The notes beneath the pieces were generated by a model that searched no databases, was not told the origin of the DNA, and saw only the letters and a list, made by a program, of their open reading frames with translations. The position numbers and the translations under genes were made by a program. A DNA stretch of 64,000 bases, taken from NCBI GenBank assembly GCA_016713565.1, contig JADJOX010000007.1, forward strand, positions 1,106,501 through 1,170,500, read 5' to 3'. Each line of letters opens with the position of its first letter. The first letter of the stretch is position 1. Positions 8,162 through 17,125 of the stretch are shown here, one piece after another. Source of the stretch: Ignavibacteriota bacterium (lineage in GTDB: Bacteria > Bacteroidota > Ignavibacteria > Ignavibacteriales > Melioribacteraceae).

Positions 8162-10546
8162 TTAATCTAATTTTATAAATTTCCAATTTTCATTATTTAT
8201 AGAAACACTTAACGTATTATTATCAATTTTAATCGTATTCCCGTTTGTTAAATCCAAAGCAGCGCTAATATTATAAAAATTAGGAAATTGCAGAGAAAGA
8301 TTTTTAACTGTTTTACTTTTATTTATTATCACTAAAATTCTTTCATTAAAATCTGATCTAACATAAGCGTAAATATTTTCATCAGCTTGTAATGTGTAAA
8401 AATCGCCGTAACGCAACGCGGAATTTTCTTTCCTTAGGTGAATAATCTTTGAAACTTCTTTAAGTGTACTTTTTTCATGCTCGTTTAATTGATTTCCGAA
8501 TCTCATCATTCTTCTGTTATCAGGATCCGAAGCGCCGCTCATTCCAAATTCACTGCCGTAATATATTACCGGTAAACCTGGAATTGAATTTAAATAAGAC
8601 ATATACAAAATCAGTTTCTTATAACTTTCCGGATTATCAACTATGGGCGGATTATTCCAACCTTCTTCAATTGCGCTCCATTGACTTACATCCAAATCTC
8701 CATCGGCATAAGCCATAAATCTGTTTTTATCATGGCTGTCCATAATATTTCCCATTAAATTATTTACGCCGTAAACGGAAAATGTTTTACTCATTTCTTT
8801 ATCTAAAGTATTGAACGATGAATTTTCTTTAATAAATGTCGGCAGGGCGGCGTCATATAAATTAAAATTAAACTGCGATGTAAGCTGTCCGTTATTTACA
8901 TATGAGCTAATTAGTTCATAACTTCCAAATGTTTCACCGATTTGGTAAACTGAAATTTTTCTTTCTGGTGAAATTTCTTTTCTGATCTTTTCATTCAGCT
9001 TTCTCCAAAATTCATTTGGCACATGTTTTACCGCATCATGGCGATATCCATCTGCATTAGTTTCTTTTAGCCACCAAATTGCTACATTGGTCATTTCTTC
9101 AAGCGCTTCAGGTGAAGACAAAAAATCAAATGAAGGCAAGTAAGGTTCAAACCAAGTCGTTAATCTATACTCGTCCCAAAACCTAATATTCAATCTACCA
9201 TCAGGAAGTTCAAGCTGACCAAACCAATTTTTATTTTTTTTGTAATAAGGATGCTGTATATGAACATGATGTGAGACAAAATCCAGTAAGATCTTAATTC
9301 CTTTCTTGTGAGCAATTTTTACTATTTCTTTAACTTCTTCAAAGTTTCCGAAATGTTCTTCAGCTTTGTATGAATCTATTGGCCAATATCCGTGGTAACC
9401 GGAGTAATATCTGTGCGGAGCTGGAAATTCTTTATATGCCTCACTCGGATTATCAAAAACCGGTGATATCCAAATTGTGTTAATGCCAAGTGAATCAAAA
9501 TAACCGTCATTTAATTTAGCGATTATACCTTTAAAATCTCCTCCCATATAATTTGCTTTTTGTGAAAGCGAATCATGTTTAATTGGAGAATTGTTATTTG
9601 GATCTCCATCATTAAATCGATCAATCATCAGCGAATATATTATCGCGTCATTCCAATTAAAAGTTCCGTTATCTGCCGGTTTACCATTGTGTAATTTAAT
9701 TGTTTGAATGTTTGATACTCTTCCGCCTTTTGAAACGGCAACTCTCAGTATCTGATCAGCAAGTTCATCATAATTGAAATTAAAACTAATATGATTTCCA
9801 TCGATGTTAATTTTATTGGAGGTTATTTTTTCATTATCAAGCAGTGCGTAAATATTATCGGTATTAAGTTCCTCGTTTAAGCCGTTTTCCAAGTAAAATG
9901 AAAAAGTCGACAATGGACTTTTGGTATAATATTCATCTATGTGTAAATAAAATTTGAATGAATTTATATCTTCAATAACTCTTATGGAATTATAACTTCC
10001 CATTCCGTTAGATATTTTATTTGGATTTTCAGGATCTTCAATTTCAACGCCGTCTCCATAAAATTTATATTGATAAATACCCGGTTCCAGCGCCGCTTTT
10101 GCTGTAAATATCCCGTCTCCGTCAATATCTGTCATTTGCAATTTTGTTCTGTCCCAACCGTTAAAACTGCCGAACAATGTTAATTTTTCATATTTTTTAT
10201 CCGGCTTAAAATTAAATTCATAAAATTTTTGTTTTTTACAAATAACAGGTATTTGATATAAATTTTTATCAGCTTCAAACTCTAAAAATGTCATACCTTC
10301 AAAAGATGTATCCGCATTTAAGTATAATATATTATTTTGGCTGGTTACTTTAATGTTTATGTTTGGAGTAAATTTCAAATTATAATTGGGATAATAAAAA
10401 AGATCGCTGATTAAAACTGAATCTGAATTACCCGATTCTATTTTTATAGGTTGAATAATATCTTGGATTTTGGATTGCTCAGATTGACAACCGATGTAGA
10501 ACAACGAAAGACAAATAAAACAATAATAAACAAATTTCTTTTTCAT
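8162..10546 (-). CDS. GH13 alpha-amylase family lipoprotein with N-terminal CBM48-like domain
   Basis: The 794-residue protein has a lipoprotein signal (FYIGC, Cys20), so it is probably anchored to a cell-envelope membrane. A starch-binding CBM48/AMPK-like domain lies at about 118-175 (LFGSFNGWDR, GIYQYKFYGDG). The GH13 barrel starts near residue 300. It shows region I DFVSHHVH, region II DGYRHDAVKH (nucleophile Asp near 500), region III GETFGSY (acid Glu near 537) and region IV MDSHDKNR (Asp near 600). All three catalytic acids are present. It should hydrolyse alpha-1,4-glucans or maltodextrins. The exact specificity (neopullulanase or cyclomaltodextrinase type) is not certain. It is the last gene of a minus-strand run. 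Confidence 0.9.
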   Translation of the reverse strand: MKKKFVYYCFICLSLFYIGCQSEQSKIQDIIQPIKIESGNSDSVLISDLFYYPNYNLKFTPNINIKVTSQNNILYLNADTSFEGMTFLEFEADKNLYQIPVICKKQKFYEFNFKPDKKYEKLTLFGSFNGWDRTKLQMTDIDGDGIFTAKAALEPGIYQYKFYGDGVEIEDPENPNKISNGMGSYNSIRVIEDINSFKFYLHIDEYYTKSPLSTFSFYLENGLNEELNTDNIYALLDNEKITSNKINIDGNHISFNFNYDELADQILRVAVSKGGRVSNIQTIKLHNGKPADNGTFNWNDAIIYSLMIDRFNDGDPNNNSPIKHDSLSQKANYMGGDFKGIIAKLNDGYFDSLGINTIWISPVFDNPSEAYKEFPAPHRYYSGYHGYWPIDSYKAEEHFGNFEEVKEIVKIAHKKGIKILLDFVSHHVHIQHPYYKKNKNWFGQLELPDGRLNIRFWDEYRLTTWFEPYLPSFDFLSSPEALEEMTNVAIWWLKETNADGYRHDAVKHVPNEFWRKLNEKIRKEISPERKISVYQIGETFGSYELISSYVNNGQLTSQFNFNLYDAALPTFIKENSSFNTLDKEMSKTFSVYGVNNLMGNIMDSHDKNRFMAYADGDLDVSQWSAIEEGWNNPPIVDNPESYKKLILYMSYLNSIPGLPVIYYGSEFGMSGASDPDNRRMMRFGNQLNEHEKSTLKEVSKIIHLRKENSALRYGDFYTLQADENIYAYVRSDFNERILVIINKSKTVKNLSLQFPNFYNISAALDLTNGNTIKIDNNTLSVSINNENWKFIKLD

Positions 10547-10620
10547 ACAGAAACCTTAATTTCAAATAGAATTGGTTAAAATTAACAAGTGAAAAATGAA
10601 AATAAAAGTTAAATAGCTTT

Positions 10621-12201
10621 TTAATTTGGGATAACTTTTTTCTTCGGAATTTTGCTCATTGCTCTTTCGGATAACGCTGTAATTGTTAGTGACGGATTCA
10701 CACCGGGATTTGCGGAAATTGCGGAGCCATCGCAAATGAATAAATTATCATAACCAAATATTTTATTATTTTTATCGATAACACCTTCAGTACTATCTAT
10801 TCCCATTACAGAGCCGCCTAAAATATGCGCCGTTGTGGGAATTCCCAAAATTGTTTCTGAAGCCAACGCAACAGGCAACCCGCCGACAATCTTTGAATAA
10901 TCTTTAACTAATTTTCTTGCTTCAGGTATAAACGCGGTTGGAGCAGTTCCTTCCTCCAATTTGGTTTTCATTCTAAACAAACCTTGTTTAAAACTTAGAG
11001 TGCTATTTAAAGTCTGCATAAAAAGAAGAATTTGAGTCTGCTTTGCCCAGTCTCTTACAAAATAAACTTTTAACCAATTTATAGGATGAATAATAATTTC
11101 AACGAGAATTTTTAAAAAACGAATAGCGAAATTTTTTCCATCAAGCATTGGCATTAGCTGAGTTCTCCAAAAACCTGAACCCGAAGGATATCTTACAGTT
11201 TCAATATGACTGAACTTATCCGTATGATATATTGACCCGATCGCAATTCCTTTGGAAAAATCATTTTTTTTATTTGTAGATGTTACTCCAAGAAGGCTTT
11301 CTGAATTTGTTCTTATATTTTTCCCAACTTTATTAGATAGATTTGGCAAAGAGGAATTTTTTAACTTTAACAAAAGTGGAATTGTGCCTAAAACACCGCC
11401 GGCAAAAACAACACCGTCACATGTAAATTCACCACTCTTCTTAAAAAATTTTACAGAAGATTTCCATTTAATTTTATAAGCATTTTTGTTATTTGCAAGA
11501 ATTGGAATAACATCACTAACTTCTGCTTCAGTCAAAAAATCAGCGCCTTGCTTTCCTGCTAAGTATAAATAATTTTTATCAAGAGTATTTTTCGCGTTGA
11601 ATCTGCAGCCAACCATACAGCCGCCGCAAAAAGTACAGCCAGATCTTTCCGGACCTTCACCATTAAAAAAAGGATCGGGAATATTTTTATTGGGTTCGCC
11701 AAAATATACTGCAACTTCGGTCGGTTCAAATTTTTCCTCTTGATTATTTTGTTTCGCTAATTTTTGAAGTGATAATTCGCCAAATTCAAGTCTTGGATTT
11801 TTTTCAACTCCAAGCATTTTTCTTGCGATTTGGTAAAAAGGAAGTAGTTCTTCTTCCCAATTATTTAAATGAGACCACGAAACAGATTCGAAAAATTCCT
11901 TCTTAGGAATTGGCAGAGTATTTGCGTAAACTAACGATCCTCCGCCGAAACCGACTCCGGATAGAATTCCCACGTGTTTATAAAATGTAATTTTAAAAAA
12001 CCCGAAAAATCTTAGTGCCGGAATCCACAGCCATTTTTTTACATTCCAATTTGTTTTAGGAAAATCTTCAGTATTAAATTTTTTCCCTTTTTCAATTACA
12101 AGAACTTTATAACCTTTTTCACTTAGTCTTAACGCGGAAACTGATCCCCCAAAGCCGCTTCCAATAATTATGAAATCATAATGACCATTAAGTTCTTTCA
12201 T
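10621..12201 (-). CDS. GMC family oxidoreductase, cholesterol-oxidase-like, with Cys cluster
   Basis: The 526-residue flavoprotein opens with an FAD-binding Rossmann motif, FIIIGSGFGGSVSALRLSEKG (ADP-binding Gly at 14-19), and has SGVGFGGGSLVYANTLP near residue 81, a GMC feature. The C-terminal FAD/substrate segment AHILGGSVMG ... FICDGSAISANPGVNPSLT is conserved in cholesterol oxidases and related GMC enzymes. CTFCGGCMVGC at 189-199 gives a C-x2-C-x2-C-x3-C cluster resembling a 4Fe-4S site. No signal peptide is seen, so it is probably cytosolic. It starts 8 bases after the ParA gene stop and is likely cotranscribed. The substrate is unknown; sterol or another alcohol is only a family guess. 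Confidence 0.85.
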   Translation of the reverse strand: MKELNGHYDFIIIGSGFGGSVSALRLSEKGYKVLVIEKGKKFNTEDFPKTNWNVKKWLWIPALRFFGFFKITFYKHVGILSGVGFGGGSLVYANTLPIPKKEFFESVSWSHLNNWEEELLPFYQIARKMLGVEKNPRLEFGELSLQKLAKQNNQEEKFEPTEVAVYFGEPNKNIPDPFFNGEGPERSGCTFCGGCMVGCRFNAKNTLDKNYLYLAGKQGADFLTEAEVSDVIPILANNKNAYKIKWKSSVKFFKKSGEFTCDGVVFAGGVLGTIPLLLKLKNSSLPNLSNKVGKNIRTNSESLLGVTSTNKKNDFSKGIAIGSIYHTDKFSHIETVRYPSGSGFWRTQLMPMLDGKNFAIRFLKILVEIIIHPINWLKVYFVRDWAKQTQILLFMQTLNSTLSFKQGLFRMKTKLEEGTAPTAFIPEARKLVKDYSKIVGGLPVALASETILGIPTTAHILGGSVMGIDSTEGVIDKNNKIFGYDNLFICDGSAISANPGVNPSLTITALSERAMSKIPKKKVIPN

Positions 12202-12209
12202 AAGTTCAG

Positions 12210-13031
12210 TTAAAGTTCGTCTAAATTTTCAGTATCTGAAAAACTTTGAAATGTATCATTATTTAAAGAATCATTCTTCTCAATTATTTCTTCGGCTAAT
12301 TGCATATAAGCTTTTGAAGATCTTGCTTTTGGCTCAACGATAATAACAGGATCCTTTTTAAAGGAAGCAACTTCTGCAGCTATATTTTTTGGAATTGCTG
12401 TTGTCAGCATATAATTCGGATATAAATTATATAATTCCTTCTTTGCTTCAAATGACGCTTTTGTATTTATTTCGTGCATTGTCAAGAAAATTCCTTCAAC
12501 GTGAAGATTAGGATTTCCATTTTGACTAACCGCCTTTATTCTGCTTAATAATCTTGGTATGGGCGCAATGGAAAACATACTTGATTTTACCGGAATTAAA
12601 ACCGAATCACAAATATTTAAAACATTTGTGGTCATACCCACCAAAGTTGGCGGGCAATCAATAATTACGAAATCATATCCGCCGATAAACGGTTTAACTT
12701 GGTGCTCAAATAATTTCGTATCATTATTAAATTGACTAAGGAAAAGCTCTTCTTCATATGAAACATTTTTAAACGGCAATATATCAAAATAAGGATTTTC
12801 AGTTGTATTGATCGCTTCATCACAGCTTTGGACATAATTTAAAACATTAAACAAATTTCCAATTTCCGGATCATCCGGCAACCCAAAAGCAATTGCGCAT
12901 TGATTTGAAGGATCAGCATCTATTAATAAAGTTCTTTTTTGTTTGCTGGCTAAAGCGATTGATAAATTTACAGCGGAAGTGGTTTTTGCAACACCGCCTT
13001 TGGGCATTGCTAGAGCTATAATTTTTGCCAT
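12210..13031 (-). CDS. orphan ParA/Soj-family ATPase
   Basis: The 273-residue ATPase has the deviant Walker A motif KGGVAKTT (residues 11-18) with the signature lysine, Walker A' LLIDADPSNQ and Walker B DFVIIDCPPTLVG. These define the ParA/MinD class that forms ATP sandwich dimers on DNA or membrane. There is no ParB, no parS-like repeat and no replication gene nearby, so it is unlikely to be the main chromosome-segregation ParA. Orphan members often position protein cargo. The C-terminus is acidic and polar. It lies 8 bases before the GMC oxidoreductase gene. Confidence 0.88.
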   Translation of the reverse strand: MAKIIALAMPKGGVAKTTSAVNLSIALASKQKRTLLIDADPSNQCAIAFGLPDDPEIGNLFNVLNYVQSCDEAINTTENPYFDILPFKNVSYEEELFLSQFNNDTKLFEHQVKPFIGGYDFVIIDCPPTLVGMTTNVLNICDSVLIPVKSSMFSIAPIPRLLSRIKAVSQNGNPNLHVEGIFLTMHEINTKASFEAKKELYNLYPNYMLTTAIPKNIAAEVASFKKDPVIIVEPKARSSKAYMQLAEEIIEKNDSLNNDTFQSFSDTENLDEL

Positions 13032-13116
13032 ATTTTTCCCAGTTTTTTGGTTTGAAGTTTATGATTTAACAAACTTACAAAAAATAAATGAATTTACTTG
13101 TGAGCTGTTAGTGTTT

Positions 13117-16100
13117 TTACAATTTTCTTGCTACTACTACAACATCTTTCAAGGATTCAACGACCGAATTTCGCGTATTTACAGCTTCGAACAAAACAAC
13201 ATAAATTCCTATTTTAAGCGGATTTTTTTGATCGTCCAAACCGTTAAACATTATTTCTCCGGAAGAACCGGAAGATAAATTGTTTGCTAGATTTCTTACT
13301 ATTCTGCCTTTACTGTCGTATATCCGTATTCTAATCTGTGAAATAGGTTCCTTTAAATTATAACTGATTATCGAAAAATCTTCGTGTCCGTCATTATCAG
13401 GAGAAAATGGATTTGGAAATATTTTTAATTTTGCTCTTGATACTTCTTTATCAATAAAAATTGAATTTTGCTTGCCCGGAGTTCCGCCAAATTTATTAAC
13501 ACAGCTGCTCCAATTAAAGGATTTTATCCTTTCCATTTCCACATTTATCAGCTCCAACGAAATATTTTTTACATCTAAAAAAGCTGAATTGTGCCAAGTC
13601 GATGAATAAAAAACCGAATCAATAATTTTGTTTCTGTTATCTATCAGATAAATATTTTTACCGGTATTTGTCAAGCCCAATGAACTGACATTTTTAATTT
13701 TCTTATTTTCAAAATATGGCAGCCATGAATAATTTTGAATTATCAAAGAATCGGCCGATACCACGAAATAAGTTTTATTTCCGAACATAAAACTGTAGTC
13801 GGAAATAGTAAATAAATTTTCATCAATTTTAATTTTCCATCCGCCTAATTCTATCGGAATTCCTTTGGTGTTGTATATTTCAATAAATTCCGAATTATTT
13901 TCACTTGGATTAAACATTATTTCCGTAATTATAATATCACCGAAATCATTTGGGGTGAGGCTTTCAATCGAATTGCTTTTTCCCGCAGTATTTCCAATTG
14001 AATTTAAGCAATTTTGCCAATTTGATTTATTAAAGGATTCATTTTGTAAATTAATTCTCTCCAATGAAATATTTATTTCAGCATCACCCGAATATTCATA
14101 TTTCATGCTGTCTATCATTACTTTTCTGTAATCGTAAACAGCAACTTCATCTTTTTCATTATTAAAATTCGGAAGATCCGTGTAAATTGGATTAATGTCT
14201 TCATCAAAAATTATTTGGGAATTTTGTTCCGCGAGTACGACAAATTCATGCGATGGAATTTTAAAATCATTTTGTGTTATTATTAAGTCTTGACTTCCAT
14301 TACCAATTAACCAATTTTTTAAATTTATAGTTGAATCGCTGTTGTTGTAAAGTTCAATCCATTGTTCATTTGAGAAATTTGTCCTTACCATAATTTCATT
14401 GAGCAATAAAGTAAATTGGTTAAATCCCGCAATAATATTTTTTTCAATTGAATTATTAACAATATCTTCATCGTTTTGCAGTTCTATTTTTGCGGAGACT
14501 GCCAAAGTATCACTAATCTTAATTTGATTTTTTGTCATTATAAAAACAGAATCGAAATCTTCAATTTGATTTATTATTATTTCCTCGCACAGCATTTGCT
14601 CAACATAAAATTTCACCTTTATGTCTTTTGCCGTTTGTTCGCCGTAGTTTTTTAATAATAATTTGAAATTTACAAGCTGATTCTTAATTGGGTTTTGCGG
14701 AAATGAATTTAGACTAATTAAAGCTACATCAATTAACTTAGGGGAAATGCTGTTTACTCTTCCCGGAGTGCTTCCATCAATATCTACAGAATAACTCCAA
14801 TTATTTACATTTACCGAACTTATATTTTTAGCAATTCTTTCAATTGATTTTCCGTTTCGGCTTATCTCGTTCGTATAAGAAACCGAATCTATCGTAATTC
14901 CTCTATTATCTTTAATTACAACACCATCAGCATCGTTATTCAAATTTGCAAAATTACTTATTAATATTTGCGATGGAATAATTTTGTGATAATCAAATAT
15001 TGAAGAATCTTTTGTTATTACCAAAAATTCTTTGGGTTCTATATAATAATTTACCATGTTTATTAAATTAAATGTCGGTTTGGTTAAAACGTCACCTATC
15101 ATCCAATTATTTAAGTTAATTGTATAATCCGAATTGTTATAAATTTCAATCCATTCCGGTTCATCATTCTGCGGAATAAACATTATTTCATTAATTAAAA
15201 TTGCTGATCTGCCATAAGCCGGAAATATAGTTGAATTTAAACTATTATTTGTTGTGTCATCGTCATCAGCATATAATTTAACCAATATATTCTGAACGGA
15301 ATCTATCACTTTAATTTTACTTTTAAACTCAATAATAACCGAATCGGAAGGCTGAAGTAAACCAGGAATTGACGTTTCAACTAAAGTCTTTGACTGTAAA
15401 CTATCTTCAAATAAAAACAGCTTATTATAAAACTCTACCTCTTCTTTACCAATGTTTTTTACTCTGCACAATATTTTCACGCTATCATTTATTATATAGT
15501 TTTCCGGTAAAATTGAAATTGAATCAATAAGTAAATCTTTTTCTTTTTTTGAAATACTGTTAATAAATCCCGGTGTTGGATATGTACTTTGTCCCCAATT
15601 AGATTTTTCTGCAGAACTTTCATTTTGATCTATTCTTTCCAATGAATTTCCGTTCGTTCCTCCCCAATCAGAAAAATATTCAACCGAATCAATTATTCTA
15701 TTTAACGAATCAGTAATAATTATTTTGTCGCTCGAGTTATTAAGTGACGGAAGATTTATTATCGCGGCATTTTTTACATCCGGATATTTATTGAAAAATG
15801 AGCTGTCATCAACAAAAACAAAATATTCATTCGGATTGATAAAAATATTTTCTAAAATTTCTACAGTTGTTGTTTCATCCGAAAATTTATAACCGAATAG
15901 ACCCAATACATTCCCGCTTTTATTATAAATTTCAACCCATTCGGGTTCGTCATTTGGTGGAGAATGCATTATTTCATTTACTATTATGTATGATCTTTCA
16001 TATCCCGGATAAATTTTTATCCATTTGAAATTATTAATTGTATCGTCATCAGTAATATTAAGTTTTATTAAAAACTGCTGGGAAGTTTCCTTGAATGTTG

Positions 16101-16887
16101 CTGCGTAAATAAATTTATGAGCAACGGAATCATTTGTTTCAAGTTCATAAATTTGAGTTTCTTCTAAAAGATTATCCGGCTGATCATCAAGATTAAAATC
16201 ATCGAACAATTGAATTGTAAAATCACATTTATTAATTCCAACATTTTTAACTTTAACCGTAAAATTAATAGTATCACCAAAATTTGTGCTGCTGAAAGTA
16301 AAATTCGCAAAATCAATTTTAACATCTTTTTCTTTTGGCGATACAGAATTTATTGCTCCGGGAGTTCCATCAAATAAAATTGAATTTTTCCAGACTTGAT
16401 CAATACTGCTTACTTTTTCATCCGAATAACCGGATGAATTATCTGCGGAGTATAAATAAGAATCAATTGTATCATTTGCCGAGTTAAGCAGAAAAATTTT
16501 TCTATCACTTGAGTTTGCCATTCCTGTGCTTCCGAATGAATTATCATCCAAAGTGAAAATTAAGGCGTCTTCGGGAATAATACTTTTATAAATTCCGTTT
16601 TGAAAATCGTAATCGGCTTCCATAATTAACGCATATTGATTTGGTTTGAGTAAATATTCATTTGAAAGAGAAATTATTCCATCCGGGGCTGAAGTATAAT
16701 ATTTTATCTGAAATCCGCTGAGATCAATATTGTCTGTTTCGGATGTATTTAGAAATTCAACAAACTCAGAATTTCCCGCGGATGGCGCGAACATTATTTC
16801 GGTAAGTTTTAATTGACAGATTACAATTTGATTTGAAGAAACAATTAAAAAAGAAAAAATTAAAAATATTTTCAGTGATTGTCTCAA
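13117..16887 (-). CDS. giant secreted protein with five lamin-tail domains and FlgD-like C-terminal domain
   Basis: The 1256-residue product has a signal peptide (KIFLIFSFLIVSSNQIVIC) and about five lamin-tail domains. These start near residues 27, 301, 563, 830 and 990, each opening with a variant of NEIM..P...EWIEIYN. Between them lie CARDB-like beta-sandwich segments (TVKVKNVGINKCDF, KILCRVKNIGKEEV, KLLLKNYGEQTAKD). The last 100 residues (IFPNPFSPDNDGHED, then RIYDSKGRIVRNL) form a FlgD-like domain of the kind used as a type IX secretion tail. It is therefore probably a cell-surface or secreted adhesive protein. It leads the minus-strand run toward ParA. No catalytic motif is visible. Confidence 0.85.
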   Translation of the reverse strand: MRQSLKIFLIFSFLIVSSNQIVICQLKLTEIMFAPSAGNSEFVEFLNTSETDNIDLSGFQIKYYTSAPDGIISLSNEYLLKPNQYALIMEADYDFQNGIYKSIIPEDALIFTLDDNSFGSTGMANSSDRKIFLLNSANDTIDSYLYSADNSSGYSDEKVSSIDQVWKNSILFDGTPGAINSVSPKEKDVKIDFANFTFSSTNFGDTINFTVKVKNVGINKCDFTIQLFDDFNLDDQPDNLLEETQIYELETNDSVAHKFIYAATFKETSQQFLIKLNITDDDTINNFKWIKIYPGYERSYIIVNEIMHSPPNDEPEWVEIYNKSGNVLGLFGYKFSDETTTVEILENIFINPNEYFVFVDDSSFFNKYPDVKNAAIINLPSLNNSSDKIIITDSLNRIIDSVEYFSDWGGTNGNSLERIDQNESSAEKSNWGQSTYPTPGFINSISKKEKDLLIDSISILPENYIINDSVKILCRVKNIGKEEVEFYNKLFLFEDSLQSKTLVETSIPGLLQPSDSVIIEFKSKIKVIDSVQNILVKLYADDDDTTNNSLNSTIFPAYGRSAILINEIMFIPQNDEPEWIEIYNNSDYTINLNNWMIGDVLTKPTFNLINMVNYYIEPKEFLVITKDSSIFDYHKIIPSQILISNFANLNNDADGVVIKDNRGITIDSVSYTNEISRNGKSIERIAKNISSVNVNNWSYSVDIDGSTPGRVNSISPKLIDVALISLNSFPQNPIKNQLVNFKLLLKNYGEQTAKDIKVKFYVEQMLCEEIIINQIEDFDSVFIMTKNQIKISDTLAVSAKIELQNDEDIVNNSIEKNIIAGFNQFTLLLNEIMVRTNFSNEQWIELYNNSDSTINLKNWLIGNGSQDLIITQNDFKIPSHEFVVLAEQNSQIIFDEDINPIYTDLPNFNNEKDEVAVYDYRKVMIDSMKYEYSGDAEINISLERINLQNESFNKSNWQNCLNSIGNTAGKSNSIESLTPNDFGDIIITEIMFNPSENNSEFIEIYNTKGIPIELGGWKIKIDENLFTISDYSFMFGNKTYFVVSADSLIIQNYSWLPYFENKKIKNVSSLGLTNTGKNIYLIDNRNKIIDSVFYSSTWHNSAFLDVKNISLELINVEMERIKSFNWSSCVNKFGGTPGKQNSIFIDKEVSRAKLKIFPNPFSPDNDGHEDFSIISYNLKEPISQIRIRIYDSKGRIVRNLANNLSSGSSGEIMFNGLDDQKNPLKIGIYVVLFEAVNTRNSVVESLKDVVVVARKL

Positions 16888-16902
16888 ACGCGTCTGATTT
16901 TA

Positions 16903-16979
16903 ATTGATAAATTAACTTCACCGCCAGGTTATCCTTAGTTTAACAATTTTATTGTAAATATTCAAATTAATTTATCAAT
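16903..16979. repeat. 13-bp inverted repeat between divergent genes
   Basis: ATTGATAAATTAA at 16903-16915 recurs as its exact complement at 16967-16979, with 51 bases between the arms. It lies in the divergent region between the lamin-tail gene and the SpoIID-like gene, close to the former. It could be a pair of operator half-sites, but an AT-only repeat like this is not significant by itself. Confidence 0.3.
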
Positions 16980-17125
16980 GATATTCAGGTTTTAAATATA
17001 TTGAATTTTATTTCGCTTTTTCTTAATTCAATAATTTTTGGAATTCTCCTTAAAGAATTTTAATTGCATTTGATATGTGCGTATATAAATAGTATTTTTT
17101 ATTTAATAAATTTCTCAAACATTAG

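Noticed and set aside
12210..13031. ParA as a sign of a plasmid or replication origin
   Set aside because: No ParB, iteron-like repeats, DnaA boxes or replication initiator are visible nearby.
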